Shown here: positions 27,846 through 36,938 of the stretch, piece after piece | Position numbering within the stretch: the first letter of the stretch is position 1 | Layout: each line of letters starts with the position of its first letter | Source: CAZYFH01 sp964646815 | Lineage (GTDB): Bacteria; Acidobacteriota; Vicinamibacteria; Vicinamibacterales; UBA8438 | DNA length: 64,000 nt | Reading direction: 5' to 3' | Assembly (NCBI GenBank): GCA_964646815.1 | Contig: CAZYFH010000017.1 | Coordinates: 10,172 to 74,171, forward strand | Made by a program: the position numbers and the translations under genes | The notes under the pieces: model-generated | What the model was told of the DNA's origin: nothing | What the model saw: the letters and a program-made list of their open reading frames with translations, nothing else | Databases searched by the model: none

Positions 27846-29246
27846 GTGGACGTCGTCCTCATCGATCTCTCCTATCTGGTCGCGTCGGCGCTGTTCATCC
27901 TCGGGATCCGGGGCCTGACGCACCCGCGCACCGCCGTGCGTGGCAACTTGCTCGGCGCGACCGGGATGCTCATCGCCGTGATCACCACGCTGCTCGACCA
28001 GCAGATCTTCGGCGCCGGCGCCCAGGCGTTCGCGCTCATCCTGGGTGGTGTCGTCCTCGGCGCCGGGATCGGGGCGGGGTTGGCGCTCAAGATCCAGCTC
28101 ACCGCGATGCCGGAAATGGTCGCGCTGCTCAATGCGTTCGGCGGCGGGGCGTCTGCGCTGGTCGCCGGCGCCGTCCTGGTCGGGACGGCGGACCCCTCGA
28201 CGCAAACCACCGTCGCGACGGTTGCCTCGGGCATCATCGGTTCGATCACGTTCTGGGGCAGCCTCGTGGCATTCGACAAGCTACGGGGCCTGCTCCTGCC
28301 GGACGCGCCGGTCGTCTTTTCCGGCCAGCAGCCGCTTAACGCACTGCTTGCGATGGCTGCGCTCGGGCTGGGCGTCTGGGTCGTGGCCGATCCGGGGACG
28401 GTCGCCGCGTACGCGGGCATGGTCACCGTCGCGTCCATACTCGGCATCCTGCTCACGATCTCGATTGGCGGCGCCGACATGCCGGTCGCGATCGCGATGC
28501 TCAATTCCTACTCGGGGCTGGCGGCCGCGTCCACAGGGTTTGTTCTGAGCAACAACATCCTCATCATCACCGGCTCGCTCGTTGGCGCCTCGGGCATCAT
28601 CCTGACGATCATCATGTGCAAGGCGATGAACCGATCTCTGGTCAACGTCCTGGTCGGCGCGATCGCGGAGGGCAGCCGGACGAAGGTGGACGCGGACGAT
28701 GTCTACGCCGGGCGCGTGAAGCGAACCTCCGCCGAGGAAGTCGCGATGCTGTTCGACGGGGCACGCCGGGCCGTCATCGTGCCAGGCTACGGCCTCGCAG
28801 TGTCGCAGGCGCAGCACCAGGTGCGCGATCTTGCCAACCTGCTCGAGTCACGTGGGGTCGAGGTGGATTACGCGATTCACCCCGTGGCCGGCCGCATGCC
28901 CGGACACATGAACGTGCTCCTGGCCGAGGCGGACGTCGACTACGACAAGCTGAAGGAGATGGACGTCATCAACCCGTCGTTCGAGCAGACGGACGTCGCG
29001 ATCGTGATCGGCGCGAACGATATCGTCAATCCCGACGCCCGCACCGACCCGTCGAGCCCCATTGCCGGCATGCCGATCCTCGACGTCGACCAGTCGCGCA
29101 CGGTCGTGGTCATCAAGCGGAGTCTCTCGCCCGGCTTTGCCGGGGTCCCGAACCCGCTCTTCGCTGCCGACAACACGCTCATGCTGTTCGGCGACGGCAA
29201 GCAGGTGGTCCTCGATTTGATCGCGGCCGTCAAGGACGCGGCGTAG
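27846..29246 (+). CDS. pntB: NAD(P) transhydrogenase subunit beta
   Basis: I place the start at GTG 27846 (VDVVLIDLSYLVASALFILGIRGL), where homology to PntB begins; an in-frame TTG at 27786 would add 20 non-homologous residues. The 466-residue product has about nine membrane segments followed by the NADP-binding domain (VPGYGLAVSQAQHQVRDL, PVAGRMPGHMNVLLAEADV, and the late GANDIVNPDAR). It forms the NADP(H)-binding and proton-translocating half of the enzyme. The 161-base gap from pntAB is larger than usual for this operon. Confidence 0.93.
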   Translation: MDVVLIDLSYLVASALFILGIRGLTHPRTAVRGNLLGATGMLIAVITTLLDQQIFGAGAQAFALILGGVVLGAGIGAGLALKIQLTAMPEMVALLNAFGGGASALVAGAVLVGTADPSTQTTVATVASGIIGSITFWGSLVAFDKLRGLLLPDAPVVFSGQQPLNALLAMAALGLGVWVVADPGTVAAYAGMVTVASILGILLTISIGGADMPVAIAMLNSYSGLAAASTGFVLSNNILIITGSLVGASGIILTIIMCKAMNRSLVNVLVGAIAEGSRTKVDADDVYAGRVKRTSAEEVAMLFDGARRAVIVPGYGLAVSQAQHQVRDLANLLESRGVEVDYAIHPVAGRMPGHMNVLLAEADVDYDKLKEMDVINPSFEQTDVAIVIGANDIVNPDARTDPSSPIAGMPILDVDQSRTVVVIKRSLSPGFAGVPNPLFAADNTLMLFGDGKQVVLDLIAAVKDAA

Positions 29247-29289
29247 TCTCCCATCGGTTCGAGCGAGGGAGCTACAGGGAAGGACGCCC

Positions 29290-29664
29290 TATCCGAAGAG
29301 GCGGTGAGGCACTGCCGACTGAACCGCCGGGACAGACGCGCCGTCGCCATCCGCGCGTGCCGTCGGCGCTCGATGCGAGCCCGCATCGGAAGCAGGGTTG
29401 TTCCGCTGTTCGACTTGGAGAACTGAGCGGCGGCGGCTGCTTCGTACGCTCGCTCGATCCCAGACCTCCATCCGGAACCCTCCGCTGCTTCTGGATCTTC
29501 CGAAGGACGGTGTGTTGTGGCTCAGCGGACGGATGGTCTACGCACAGGCACAGCGGGGGTTCGGCGTAGAGTTCTTGAACGTGCCGGCGCCCGCTCAGGC
29601 TGTGCTGGTCGGAGCCGTCTCGGCTCTCCAGTCGTCGCGGAGCGTCACTGGCCGCGGATGGTGA
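29290..29664 (+). pseudogene. frameshifted PilZ-domain gene
   Basis: One frame reads RRRHPRVPSALDASPHRKQGCSAVRLGELSGGGCFVRSLDP, an RxxxR...(D/N)xSxxG-type PilZ c-di-GMP-binding start in which LSGGGCFV is the second motif. At about 29475 the homology passes to another frame: LDLPKDGVLWLSGRMVYAQAQRGFGVEFLNVPAPAQAVLVGAVSAL, the second half of a PilZ barrel. A single indel separates the halves, and no good start codon is seen for the first frame. Either a pseudogene or a sequencing error. Confidence 0.65.
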
Positions 29665-29694
29665 CTCGGATCGGCTCCGGCGGTCGACGCGGAG

Positions 29695-30252
29695 TCAGGA
29701 GAACAGCCAGGATCCGCTGGCGACGTAGAACGCGACGATGGGGATCTCGCCGATCGCAACGCCAAGTATGAACTTGCCCAGGTGCATGCGCAGGGTGCCC
29801 GCGACGTAGCAGATGATGTCGGTCGGCACGAAGGGAAAAACCGACCACCCGGCCACGATCCAGAAGCCCTTGGCGCGCACCTGGGTTTCGAGCCAGCGGA
29901 CACGGGCCGCGTGCTTCCGCTCGAACAGCTCTGCCAGTCCGAGGTAATCGAAGAAGAAATAGACGAGCGTCGAAGACGTCACCACACCCGCGAGTGACAC
30001 AGTGAAGACGAGCCAGTAGCGGCCTGGAAACAACAGTGTCCCGACGACGATGAGGACGGTGCTCGGGACCAGCGTCACCGGCCGGAGCACGCTCACCAGC
30101 ACGTAGCCGATCAAGACGAGCGGACCCGCCTGGCGGAGCGCGCGCGCGAGCGTCACGGGATCAATCAGCTCAGGATTCACGAAGTACAGCACGCCGAGAC
30201 CGACCGTGAGCGCGAACCAGAGTCCGAGCGCGATGCGGCGACGGGCGGTCAC
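29695..30252 (-). CDS. VTT-domain (TVP38/DedA-like) membrane protein
   Basis: The 185-residue protein starts with GTG and has about five hydrophobic segments. LVLIGYVLVSVLRPVTLVPSTVLIVVGTLLFP and FPFVPTDIICYVAGTLRMHLGKFILGVAIGEIP match the two re-entrant halves of the VTT domain (the F-P-x-x-P-x-D...G motif). TVP38 proteins are inner-membrane proteins linked to lipid scrambling and proton-dependent homeostasis. It stands alone between the PilZ remnant and the deoxyribosyltransferase gene. Confidence 0.88.
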   Translation of the reverse strand: MTARRRIALGLWFALTVGLGVLYFVNPELIDPVTLARALRQAGPLVLIGYVLVSVLRPVTLVPSTVLIVVGTLLFPGRYWLVFTVSLAGVVTSSTLVYFFFDYLGLAELFERKHAARVRWLETQVRAKGFWIVAGWSVFPFVPTDIICYVAGTLRMHLGKFILGVAIGEIPIVAFYVASGSWLFS

Positions 30253-30393
30253 CTTGCGCGCCTCGCGGCTGTGCCGGACGAGTATTTCAACGACGGTGTC
30301 CGCGTGCGCTCGGGAGCGACGGACATCTGCGCCGGCGACGATCCAAGAGTGAAACAGTACCCCACGTGCTGTAACCGATCGATCGCGAGCGGA

Positions 30394-31014
30394 TCACGAA
30401 GCGCGTAGCACGTCCACGGCGAGGGCGAGGCATCGCTCGAACTCGTCCAACCGCCCGTAGTGATCCCCGCTCGGCACGCTCCCGTCAGCGCCGAGCGACC
30501 CGGTCTCGGCCGGCACGACGATCGTCGCCCCGCTGCCGATGACTGCGTAGTCGAGCATCAGGTTGTCGGTTAGACCGAACGTTTCGATCATCAGGCCGTT
30601 GGGATCGCGAAGGATGCCGTCGGGGTCCTGAATCGGCGCCACCGCGTGGGCGGTTCGCGTCGTAAAGTTCTGCGCGACGGTCGAATACGCGAACACCGGA
30701 AGGCCGCGCCCGCGTGCGAACCCTATCTCATAGGCGGTGCCGACGTCCGCGCTCGGGCCACGGAATGGCGTGACGTTCGCGATGACGAGATGACACGTCT
30801 CAATCAAGGCCTCATTGCCCCTGGCAATCGCATATCCGCTTGCCGGGACGGGCGTGGTGGGCACCTCGTTATCGGCGGGATAGACGCCTTCGAATCCGTG
30901 CGTCGCGCACAGCGCCTTCTTTGCTACACCGACGTCTCGCGAGTTGGACAGGAAGACTTCAGGTCCGGCCAGGTAGACACGTGAGTGTGCGGTCGTCCGC
31001 GTGGAAACAGTCAC
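30394..31014 (-). CDS. nucleoside 2-deoxyribosyltransferase
   Basis: The 206-residue protein begins with GTG and carries RVYLAGPEVFLSNS (residues 13-26), the substrate-binding YLAGP motif. ALIETCHLVIANVTPFRGPSADVGTAYEIGFARGRGLPVFAYS includes the conserved Asp/Glu-rich catalytic stretch, with Glu in TAYEIGFA the expected nucleophile. It would exchange or hydrolyse nucleobases on 2-deoxyribonucleosides in nucleotide salvage. Its start overlaps the stop of msrB in GTGA. Confidence 0.9.
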   Translation of the reverse strand: MTVSTRTTAHSRVYLAGPEVFLSNSRDVGVAKKALCATHGFEGVYPADNEVPTTPVPASGYAIARGNEALIETCHLVIANVTPFRGPSADVGTAYEIGFARGRGLPVFAYSTVAQNFTTRTAHAVAPIQDPDGILRDPNGLMIETFGLTDNLMLDYAVIGSGATIVVPAETGSLGADGSVPSGDHYGRLDEFERCLALAVDVLRAS

Positions 31015-31442
31015 GCGCGGAGGGGCGGCATGTCGTCGCCGGCCGGGACGAACTTCAGCGCGACACCGTTATTGCAGTAGCGTTTACCGGTCGGCGGCGG
31101 ACCGTCCTTGAATACATGGCCCTGGTGGCCGCCGCAGCGGCCGCAGTGGTATTCGGTGCGTGGCAGGATGAGCTTGAAGTCGGTCTTGGTCCCGAGGTGG
31201 CCAGGGATCCCGTCGAAGAAGCTGGGCCAGCCGGTGCCGCTGTTGTACTTCGTCGACGCCTCGAACAGCGGCAAGTGGCACGCCGCGCAAATGAACGTCC
31301 CCTCACGCTTCTCGCCGTTCAGCGCACTCGTGCCCGCCGACTCAGTCGCCTCCCTGAACAACACGGCGTAGGCGTCGTCGGGAAGGAGCGCTCGCCACTC
31401 CTCACGTGGTTTATCTAGCTTTTCGATCGTCGTCTCAGCCAT
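31011..31442 (-). CDS. msrB: peptide-methionine (R)-S-oxide reductase
   Basis: The 143-residue MsrB reduces methionine-R-sulfoxide in proteins. CAAC (C52, C55) and CGRC (C100, C103) bind structural zinc; NSGTGWPSFFDGI and HCGRCGGHQGHVFKDGPPPTGKRYCNNG contain the active site, with the catalytic cysteine at C123. The usual downstream segment NSASL is NGVAL here. No signal peptide is present, so it acts in the cytoplasm. It is the first gene of a two-gene operon with the deoxyribosyltransferase. Confidence 0.95.
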   Translation of the reverse strand: MAETTIEKLDKPREEWRALLPDDAYAVLFREATESAGTSALNGEKREGTFICAACHLPLFEASTKYNSGTGWPSFFDGIPGHLGTKTDFKLILPRTEYHCGRCGGHQGHVFKDGPPPTGKRYCNNGVALKFVPAGDDMPPLRA

Positions 31443-31477
31443 GATCGTGAACCTCTCCGTAAGCCTTGAACTCGCCG

Positions 31478-34303
31478 CTAATACCGAAACAGATACTGCA
31501 GCTTGGTAAAGAACGCGCGGTTCGTCCGCCGCAGCGCCGTTCCTGGAAAGAACTCGTCGTAGAACTGATCAAGCTGCTGGTAGTGATCGTCGTAACCGAC
31601 GTAGAACACCGTCAAGGCGTTGATCCGATAGGTGATGAGGAAGTTCAGCGCGAGCGTCTTCGCAAAGGAGTTGTACTCCGTGATGTTTCGGATCAGCAAA
31701 CGGTCGGTGAACGTGAAGGTGCTGAGCGCGCGGAACAGCTTGACATTGAACACCTCGACGTCACCCGACCGGACGTCCGTGAACTGACTGGTGTTTACGT
31801 TGATCTGAGACGTCAGGCGCGGAACGGGGCGGAGATTGGCGAACAGTCGCGCGCTCGAGCCCCGGCCGAGATACGGGTTAGTCGGGTCGTAGAAGATTTC
31901 CTCCCCCCAGCTGTAACCTGCCCCGAAACCGAAGAGACGATTGGTGTTGACATTGGAGAACACGTTGTAGAGCGCCCGGTTGAAATCGATGCCGCCGAAA
32001 CGTTCGAGGAGACGGTTCGAGTTGACGCCGAGGCTGATGTTCTTGGCGAATTGGAGATTCAGCGCCAGGTCCCGTCTCTCGTCTTCGCGAATCCCTTCGT
32101 GGTTATAGCTCAGTTCGTAGCTGACACTCGGTCCCCAGCTGATGATCCAGCTCTCGGGCCACCAGCGGTAGCCGACGCTGACGCCCCCCAGGCGCTGATC
32201 CACGCGGCGCACGAAGCCGACGTCGGTGCGGAAGTCGGGATCGATCAGACCCGCGAACGTCGAGGCGCTCAGGTTGCGCCCGTTGTGCGTCAGGAGGGCG
32301 CCTGCCATCGGCCCGCTGCGCTCCCGCCCCGCCTCGTCCCGATGCGTCGACTGCACCGCCACGAAATTGAACCGACTCGTCTGTCCCAAACGGAACTGCC
32401 CATCGACGCCGCCGACCCGACTGTAACCGTCGAGGAACTCACGGTCGGTCACGATCGCGCCGATATGGGATTCGGCGTAGAGGTCGTATTTGGCGCGGCC
32501 GATCACGACTTGGGCCGTCTGGCCGAACCCCGGGTCGAACGGGTCGTCGCGCTTGCCGGGCGCTGCGTCGTCGGCCACCAGGACGCCGAGCGTCGTCCGA
32601 CCCACCTTGCCGGTCAGCTTGCCTCCGACGTAGGGGTCGACGACCGTGCGCGTGTGCACCAGGTTGACCGGCGAGGTGAAGCTGAAGATTTCCTGGCCCT
32701 CGAGAAAAAAGGGCCGGAGCTCCGAGAAGAAGAGCGGGAAGCGCTGGTTGATGTCGATCTGCGCTAGGTCGGACTCGATCTGCGAGAAATCGGGATTGAA
32801 CGCGAGATCGGCCGTCAGATTTGACGTGATTCCGTACTTGATGTTGACACCGGCCTGGGGCGTCGTCCCTTGGTCGACGAATCCGCCGGTCGTGTCGTCG
32901 AGCGAACCGAACTTAATGGCGGTGAAGGTCGGCAGGATCTCCAGGTTGCGGCTGGTCGACAGATCGGTCATCCCCTCCAGCACGCCCATCTGCGCCATGA
33001 ACCCCGAGATGTCGCGCGACATCGGTGCCCAGACGGCGTTCTCGGCGTTCTTCGCCTTGATCTCGCGCACAATTTGGAATCCCCACCGGTGCGGGGTCCC
33101 CGACGGCTGTTCCGGGTAGCGGAAGCTCTTGAACGGGATCGCCATCTCGGCGGTGTAGCCGTCCTCGACGATCTGGGCACCCGAGTAGAACAGCGTGTCC
33201 CATGATCGGTCGGGATTGGGGATCGCATTGCCGCCGCCGTCACCGCCGAACCCGCCCGCGGTGATGATCCCGTCCCCCTGCACGTTGTAGGCGTTGACGT
33301 CGAAGTCGTAGCAGCGCTGCTGGCTCATGAAGGTGTCCAGATACACGGTCATCAGGTCGTCCTGCCATGCCCGGTCGCGATCGACGCGGTTCGCGCGCAT
33401 GATGCTCCGGTCCTCGTAATGGAGGTAGAAACCGAAGTACAAGTGCTCACTGTCGTAGGCGAGGTAGACCTCCGTCTGCTCAGTGGCCGGCGCCCCATCG
33501 AGCGGCGCCTGCTGGACGAACTCGGTGATGACGGCTGCTGTGCGCCAGACCTCGTCGTCGAGCCGGCCGTCGATCGCGGGCGGTGCATCGGTGCGCCGTG
33601 GCCGTGCCACGGGCCGGCCAGCGAGGATGCCGAGATCCGCAGGCGTGCCGGCGGCACCGGACGCATCTATCCGAGTCGCGTCGGTGCGACCGCCCGGAGC
33701 GGCTGCGCCGTTGGCGCGCCGTACCGCCGCCTCGGGCTCCGGTCGCGACGCTCGTCCCAGCGCCCGCGCGTCTCCCGCGAACGGCCCAAACCCCTGGCCG
33801 AGCTCCGCCACGATGCGGTCCTGCAATGCAAAGACATCGGCGATCGTACCATCGATGGTGATGCTCTGCGCGACATCGCCGGATCCAACGTCGATGACGC
33901 GCGCCGTGACGCGGACTCGATCGCCGGCCCGCTGGACACCACCGGCGACGACCCAGCGGACACCGAGCGCCCGCCCGATGCGCGACGTCATCTCGTCGCG
34001 TGGCCCTCCGTCGCCAATCGCCGACGCCCGCTCAAGCACCGCCTCCGGCCCGACCACATCCAGCACGCCGAGTCGATCGAGATCCGCGGTGACCGTCTCG
34101 GCGATGCCGCGTCCGATCCAGTCGTCCGCCGCGGTCCCGGAGATGTTCACGAACGGAAGGACGGCAACGGCGGCCGCGAGTGCCGCCTGCTCATCGCCGC
34201 GCCGAGTCGACTGCGTCTTTGATTCGGTGACCGCGACCATGGTGAGGCAGATGGCCAGCGCGACCGTGAGCCGGAAACGACACGGCGATCCAAGATCCGT
34301 CAT
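31478..34303 (-). CDS. TolB-N/CBM9/DUF5916 outer-membrane protein
   Basis: The 941-residue protein has a signal peptide, then (residues 45-185) a FlgO/TolB-N-like domain (AVAVLPFVNISGTAADDWIGRGIAETVTADL). A CBM9-like carbohydrate-binding domain starts near 238 (APPAIDGRLDDEVW), and from about 430 a long Tyr/Phe-rich region typical of DUF5916 beta-barrels (FFSELRPFFLEGQEIFSFTSPVNLVHTRT) runs to a terminal YLFRY suited to outer-membrane insertion. DUF5916 proteins often follow CBM9; the extra TolB-N-like domain at the front is less usual. Its function is unknown, perhaps surface glycan binding. Confidence 0.8.
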   Translation of the reverse strand: MTDLGSPCRFRLTVALAICLTMVAVTESKTQSTRRGDEQAALAAAVAVLPFVNISGTAADDWIGRGIAETVTADLDRLGVLDVVGPEAVLERASAIGDGGPRDEMTSRIGRALGVRWVVAGGVQRAGDRVRVTARVIDVGSGDVAQSITIDGTIADVFALQDRIVAELGQGFGPFAGDARALGRASRPEPEAAVRRANGAAAPGGRTDATRIDASGAAGTPADLGILAGRPVARPRRTDAPPAIDGRLDDEVWRTAAVITEFVQQAPLDGAPATEQTEVYLAYDSEHLYFGFYLHYEDRSIMRANRVDRDRAWQDDLMTVYLDTFMSQQRCYDFDVNAYNVQGDGIITAGGFGGDGGGNAIPNPDRSWDTLFYSGAQIVEDGYTAEMAIPFKSFRYPEQPSGTPHRWGFQIVREIKAKNAENAVWAPMSRDISGFMAQMGVLEGMTDLSTSRNLEILPTFTAIKFGSLDDTTGGFVDQGTTPQAGVNIKYGITSNLTADLAFNPDFSQIESDLAQIDINQRFPLFFSELRPFFLEGQEIFSFTSPVNLVHTRTVVDPYVGGKLTGKVGRTTLGVLVADDAAPGKRDDPFDPGFGQTAQVVIGRAKYDLYAESHIGAIVTDREFLDGYSRVGGVDGQFRLGQTSRFNFVAVQSTHRDEAGRERSGPMAGALLTHNGRNLSASTFAGLIDPDFRTDVGFVRRVDQRLGGVSVGYRWWPESWIISWGPSVSYELSYNHEGIREDERRDLALNLQFAKNISLGVNSNRLLERFGGIDFNRALYNVFSNVNTNRLFGFGAGYSWGEEIFYDPTNPYLGRGSSARLFANLRPVPRLTSQINVNTSQFTDVRSGDVEVFNVKLFRALSTFTFTDRLLIRNITEYNSFAKTLALNFLITYRINALTVFYVGYDDHYQQLDQFYDEFFPGTALRRTNRAFFTKLQYLFRY

Positions 34304-34618
34304 CGTGAAACGGGGAAGCGAGCTGCCGGTCAGATCAATCGTGCTTGGGCGAGGACGCCGGCCGCCACCCTATCGTGTCGTCCGGACCAGCGTACGATCA
34401 TTGTAGTGTCTCGCGCCGGAAGTCGTGTGAACGCCGAGACCGTGGAGGCGCCTGGTAGGTGCCTCCCGGAGCGCCCACGCGGACGGCCAAGGGAAGGGTG
34501 GCCTCGCCCTTGCCTCAGGTCCCCGGCGCGCGCCCTCGCAATCGTCGACGAAATAGGGCACAGTGAAATCACTGGGAGAAGGTGCAAGACGTCGATGATA
34601 TCGACGATGCGTCCAGCC
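34304..34618. other. 315-base gap between the DUF5916 gene and a PAP2 remnant
   Basis: It must contain the promoter of the minus-strand DUF5916 gene. I see no clear promoter hexamers, repeat or RNA structure here. The 5' part of the former PAP2 gene is not recognisable. Confidence 0.4.
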
Positions 34619-34945
34619 ATGGTCGTCCGATGCCTGCGGCTCGACGGGTCGAGCAGTACCTCGTTCCCGTCGGGGCACAGCTCCGGCACGTTTGCGTCGG
34701 CAGCCGTGCTCCACCACCACTACGGCTGGAAGGCAGGGTTGCCGGCCCACGGCATGGCGTCGTGGGTGGCCGCGTCGCGTCTGAACGAGAACCGGCACTT
34801 TCTCAGCAACGTGGCGTTTGGCGCGGCAGTCGGTCTGCTTGGCGTCCGGACCGTGACGCTCGACTACGGGTCGACCCGGTTCGAGGTTGCGCCGCTCGCG
34901 GCGCCCGCTGGGACCGGCGTACAGGTGAGGGTGCTCGGGCGCTAG
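34619..34945 (+). pseudogene. 5'-truncated PAP2-family phosphatase
   Basis: The frame contains SFPSGHSSGTFASAAVLHHHYGWKAGLPAHGMASWVAASRLNENRHFLSNVAFGAAVGLL, which includes PAP2 motifs 2 (PSGHS) and 3 (SRLNENRHFLSNV, the SRxxxxxHxxxD region with Asn for Asp). The first motif (KxxxxxxRP) is eroded to RCLRLDG and the usual N-terminal membrane segments are absent. At about 108 codons it is half the usual length. Likely a dead gene, once a membrane lipid or diphosphate phosphatase. Confidence 0.7.
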
Positions 34946-35073
34946 TCCGGCCGCGCCACAGCACGTCGATGAGTACATGCACGGCGGGAGGCAATCTGTC
35001 GCGGGGGCGGCACCACCAGGCATCGTTCGTCGTGCTCGCCCTCCCCGAGGGCGAACCGTCACACTAGTAGACC

Positions 35074-36360
35074 GTGGATCGCCTCATCCTGCTCGTCGCG
35101 GCGCTAGCGGCGGCCGGGAACGCCGCCGCGCTCACGGTGTCCTTCTCGGTATCGCATCGTCACCCGGCCATCGAGTACGGGACACGCCCACGCATGGACC
35201 GTGTGGCGCAGCTCCACGCCCGGCTTCGCTCCGGGGACGCGACGCTGACGGCCGAGCCAGAACGCGGGTTCCTTCGATCGCTGCTCGACGCCCTGGACGT
35301 ACCGGTCGAGTCGCAGTCACTCGTCTTCTCTAAGACGAGCTTGCAGTCCAGGTTCATCGGCCCCGACAACCCGCGCGCGATCTACTTCACCGATGACGTC
35401 GCCGTCGCCTGGGTGCGTGGCGCGCCCTCGATCGAGGTCGCCGCGCACGATCCAGCACAGGGCGTCATGTTCTACGCCCTCAGCCAGCGGGCGCCGGCCG
35501 CGCATGGGTTTCAACGACCTCGGTCGTGCCTGGAATGCCATATCTCGGAGGCAACCCTTGACGTGCCCGGGCTTGCGGTTGGCAGCACCGTCGTCGACCC
35601 CGACGGCGTGCCGTATGCATCGGTTGCCGTCGATCATCGGACGGCCGTCGAGTCGCGATGGGGCGGATGGTATGTCACCGGCAGGACCGGCGTCGGGCGC
35701 CACGTCGGCAACACGGTTGCGTCTGATCCCGCGGACCCGATGCTCCGGCACGACTCCGCCAGTTTCAACCTCGCTACGGTCGCGGACCGTTTCGACACCT
35801 CCGGGTACCTGACACCTCGGAGCGACGTCGCGGCGTTGATGGTGCTCGAGCACCAGACTCACATGACGAACCTGCTGACGCTCACTGGCTGGGAGTTCCG
35901 GGTTTCGACGTTCGAGAGCCGCGTCACCAGTGGGCTGCTGACGTCACCAGCGTCCGGGCCCGATGATCCGGCGCTCCGCGAAACGGTGCGTACCCTCGTC
36001 GACTACATGCTCTTCATTGACGAGGCGCCGCTGACGGATACCATCGTCGGCACTGCCGGCTTCAACGACGCGTTCGAGGCGCGCGGACCCTTTGACCGCC
36101 GAGGCCGGTCGCTCCGGCAGATCGATCTCGATCGCCGGCTCTTCACATACCCCTGCAGCTACATGATCTACACGGCCGCGTTCGATGCGCTGCCGGCCGA
36201 GGCGAAGGACGCCGTCTATCGACGCCTCTGGCGCGTCCTCTCTGGCGGTGACCCGGATCCGCGGTACGCCCGGCTTTCGCCAGACGACCGCCGGAACATT
36301 ATCGACATCCTGCGTGACACCGACCCGAATTTGCCGGACTGGTTCCGGTCGGCCGACTGA
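35074..36360 (+). CDS. exported monoheme c-type cytochrome-like protein
   Basis: Starting with GTG, the 428-residue protein has an N-terminal hydrophobic helix (LILLVAALAAAGNAAALTV). A single CxxCH heme motif, CLECH (residues 152-156), lies in RPRSCLECHISEATLDVPGLAVGSTVVDPDG. SLVFSKTSLQSRFIGPDNPRAIYFTDDVAVAWV before it and the helical C-terminus (VYRRLWRVLSGGDPDPRYARLSPDDRRNIIDILRDT) are features I have seen only in unnamed cytochrome-like proteins. It is presumably a periplasmic electron carrier or sensor. Family unnamed. Confidence 0.7.
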   Translation: MDRLILLVAALAAAGNAAALTVSFSVSHRHPAIEYGTRPRMDRVAQLHARLRSGDATLTAEPERGFLRSLLDALDVPVESQSLVFSKTSLQSRFIGPDNPRAIYFTDDVAVAWVRGAPSIEVAAHDPAQGVMFYALSQRAPAAHGFQRPRSCLECHISEATLDVPGLAVGSTVVDPDGVPYASVAVDHRTAVESRWGGWYVTGRTGVGRHVGNTVASDPADPMLRHDSASFNLATVADRFDTSGYLTPRSDVAALMVLEHQTHMTNLLTLTGWEFRVSTFESRVTSGLLTSPASGPDDPALRETVRTLVDYMLFIDEAPLTDTIVGTAGFNDAFEARGPFDRRGRSLRQIDLDRRLFTYPCSYMIYTAAFDALPAEAKDAVYRRLWRVLSGGDPDPRYARLSPDDRRNIIDILRDTDPNLPDWFRSAD

Positions 36361-36644
36361 GGTAGGGAGACGGCGACGGACGCCTGCCGAGCACACGACG
36401 ACCGCGCCGGTCACCACACGCAATCCGCACACTGTCTCGAATCTGGACACAGATCAAAAATCTGACCCCGCGGAGATCGGGCCTCACGACCCGCGTCGAG
36501 AGAGCCCCGATTCCTCACGCGTTTCCTATCCGCCAAGGCGTCTTGGATGGCACATGCTTTGCTTCAGTCTAGGCCAGGAGACAACGCGATGAGACCTCAG
36601 CCGTTCGTGTGGGAAGTTCCGGTGCGCCCCGAGGTACATGACGA

Positions 36645-36663
36645 CGCAGCTCGCTGAGCTGCG
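36645..36663. repeat. 8-base-pair perfect hairpin
   Basis: CGCAGCTC and GAGCTGCG surround a GCT loop in the intergenic stretch before the MutS-like gene. No poly-T follows. Confidence 0.5.
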
Positions 36664-36897
36664 AACTCTGACACATGATAGGTACACAACGTCGTGAAGA
36701 AGGCCTCCTCGAGGCGGGTAATGGGTCGCGACAACAAGAACTATATGCTGCAGATTTCGATCGGCCTCCCAAAGACGAGTCGGGCCGTGGTCACGGTCCG
36801 GTTGAGCGGTGGCGGATGGTCGAAGCCACGTCTGACCGAGCGGTTCGAGATGGCGTGCGCGTCATAAAGGCACGCTTGGCGCACGCGCGAACCGTGC

Positions 36898-36930
36898 CAC
36901 TGACAGGTGTGCCCGTCCGCACCTGACACA
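36898..36930. repeat. dispersed hairpin element, copy 2
   Basis: CACTGACAGGTGTGCC (36898-36913) is identical to the first copy at 9657-9672. TGACAGGTG pairs with CACCTGACA at 36920-36928 with one mismatch. It ends 9 bases before the GTG of the MutS-like gene, and copy 1 is likewise at the start of ppk1. Confidence 0.5.
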
Positions 36931-36938
36931 ATGGATGC

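Larger units (their letters stand above)
36361..36938. other. 578-base stretch with palindromes and no clear gene
   Basis: It contains a perfect hairpin CGCAGCTC-GCT-GAGCTGCG (36645-36663), a 48-codon open frame without homology (36721-36867) and the second copy of the CACTGACAGGTGTGCC element at its right end. CAGATCAAAAATCTGACCCC near 36450 resembles the ends of small palindromic elements, but no transposase is present. Confidence 0.5.

Noticed and set aside
31466..32767. Plus-strand open frame of 433 codons opposite the DUF5916 gene
   Set aside because: Shadow of the minus-strand gene, which has a signal peptide, domains and a proper C-terminus.
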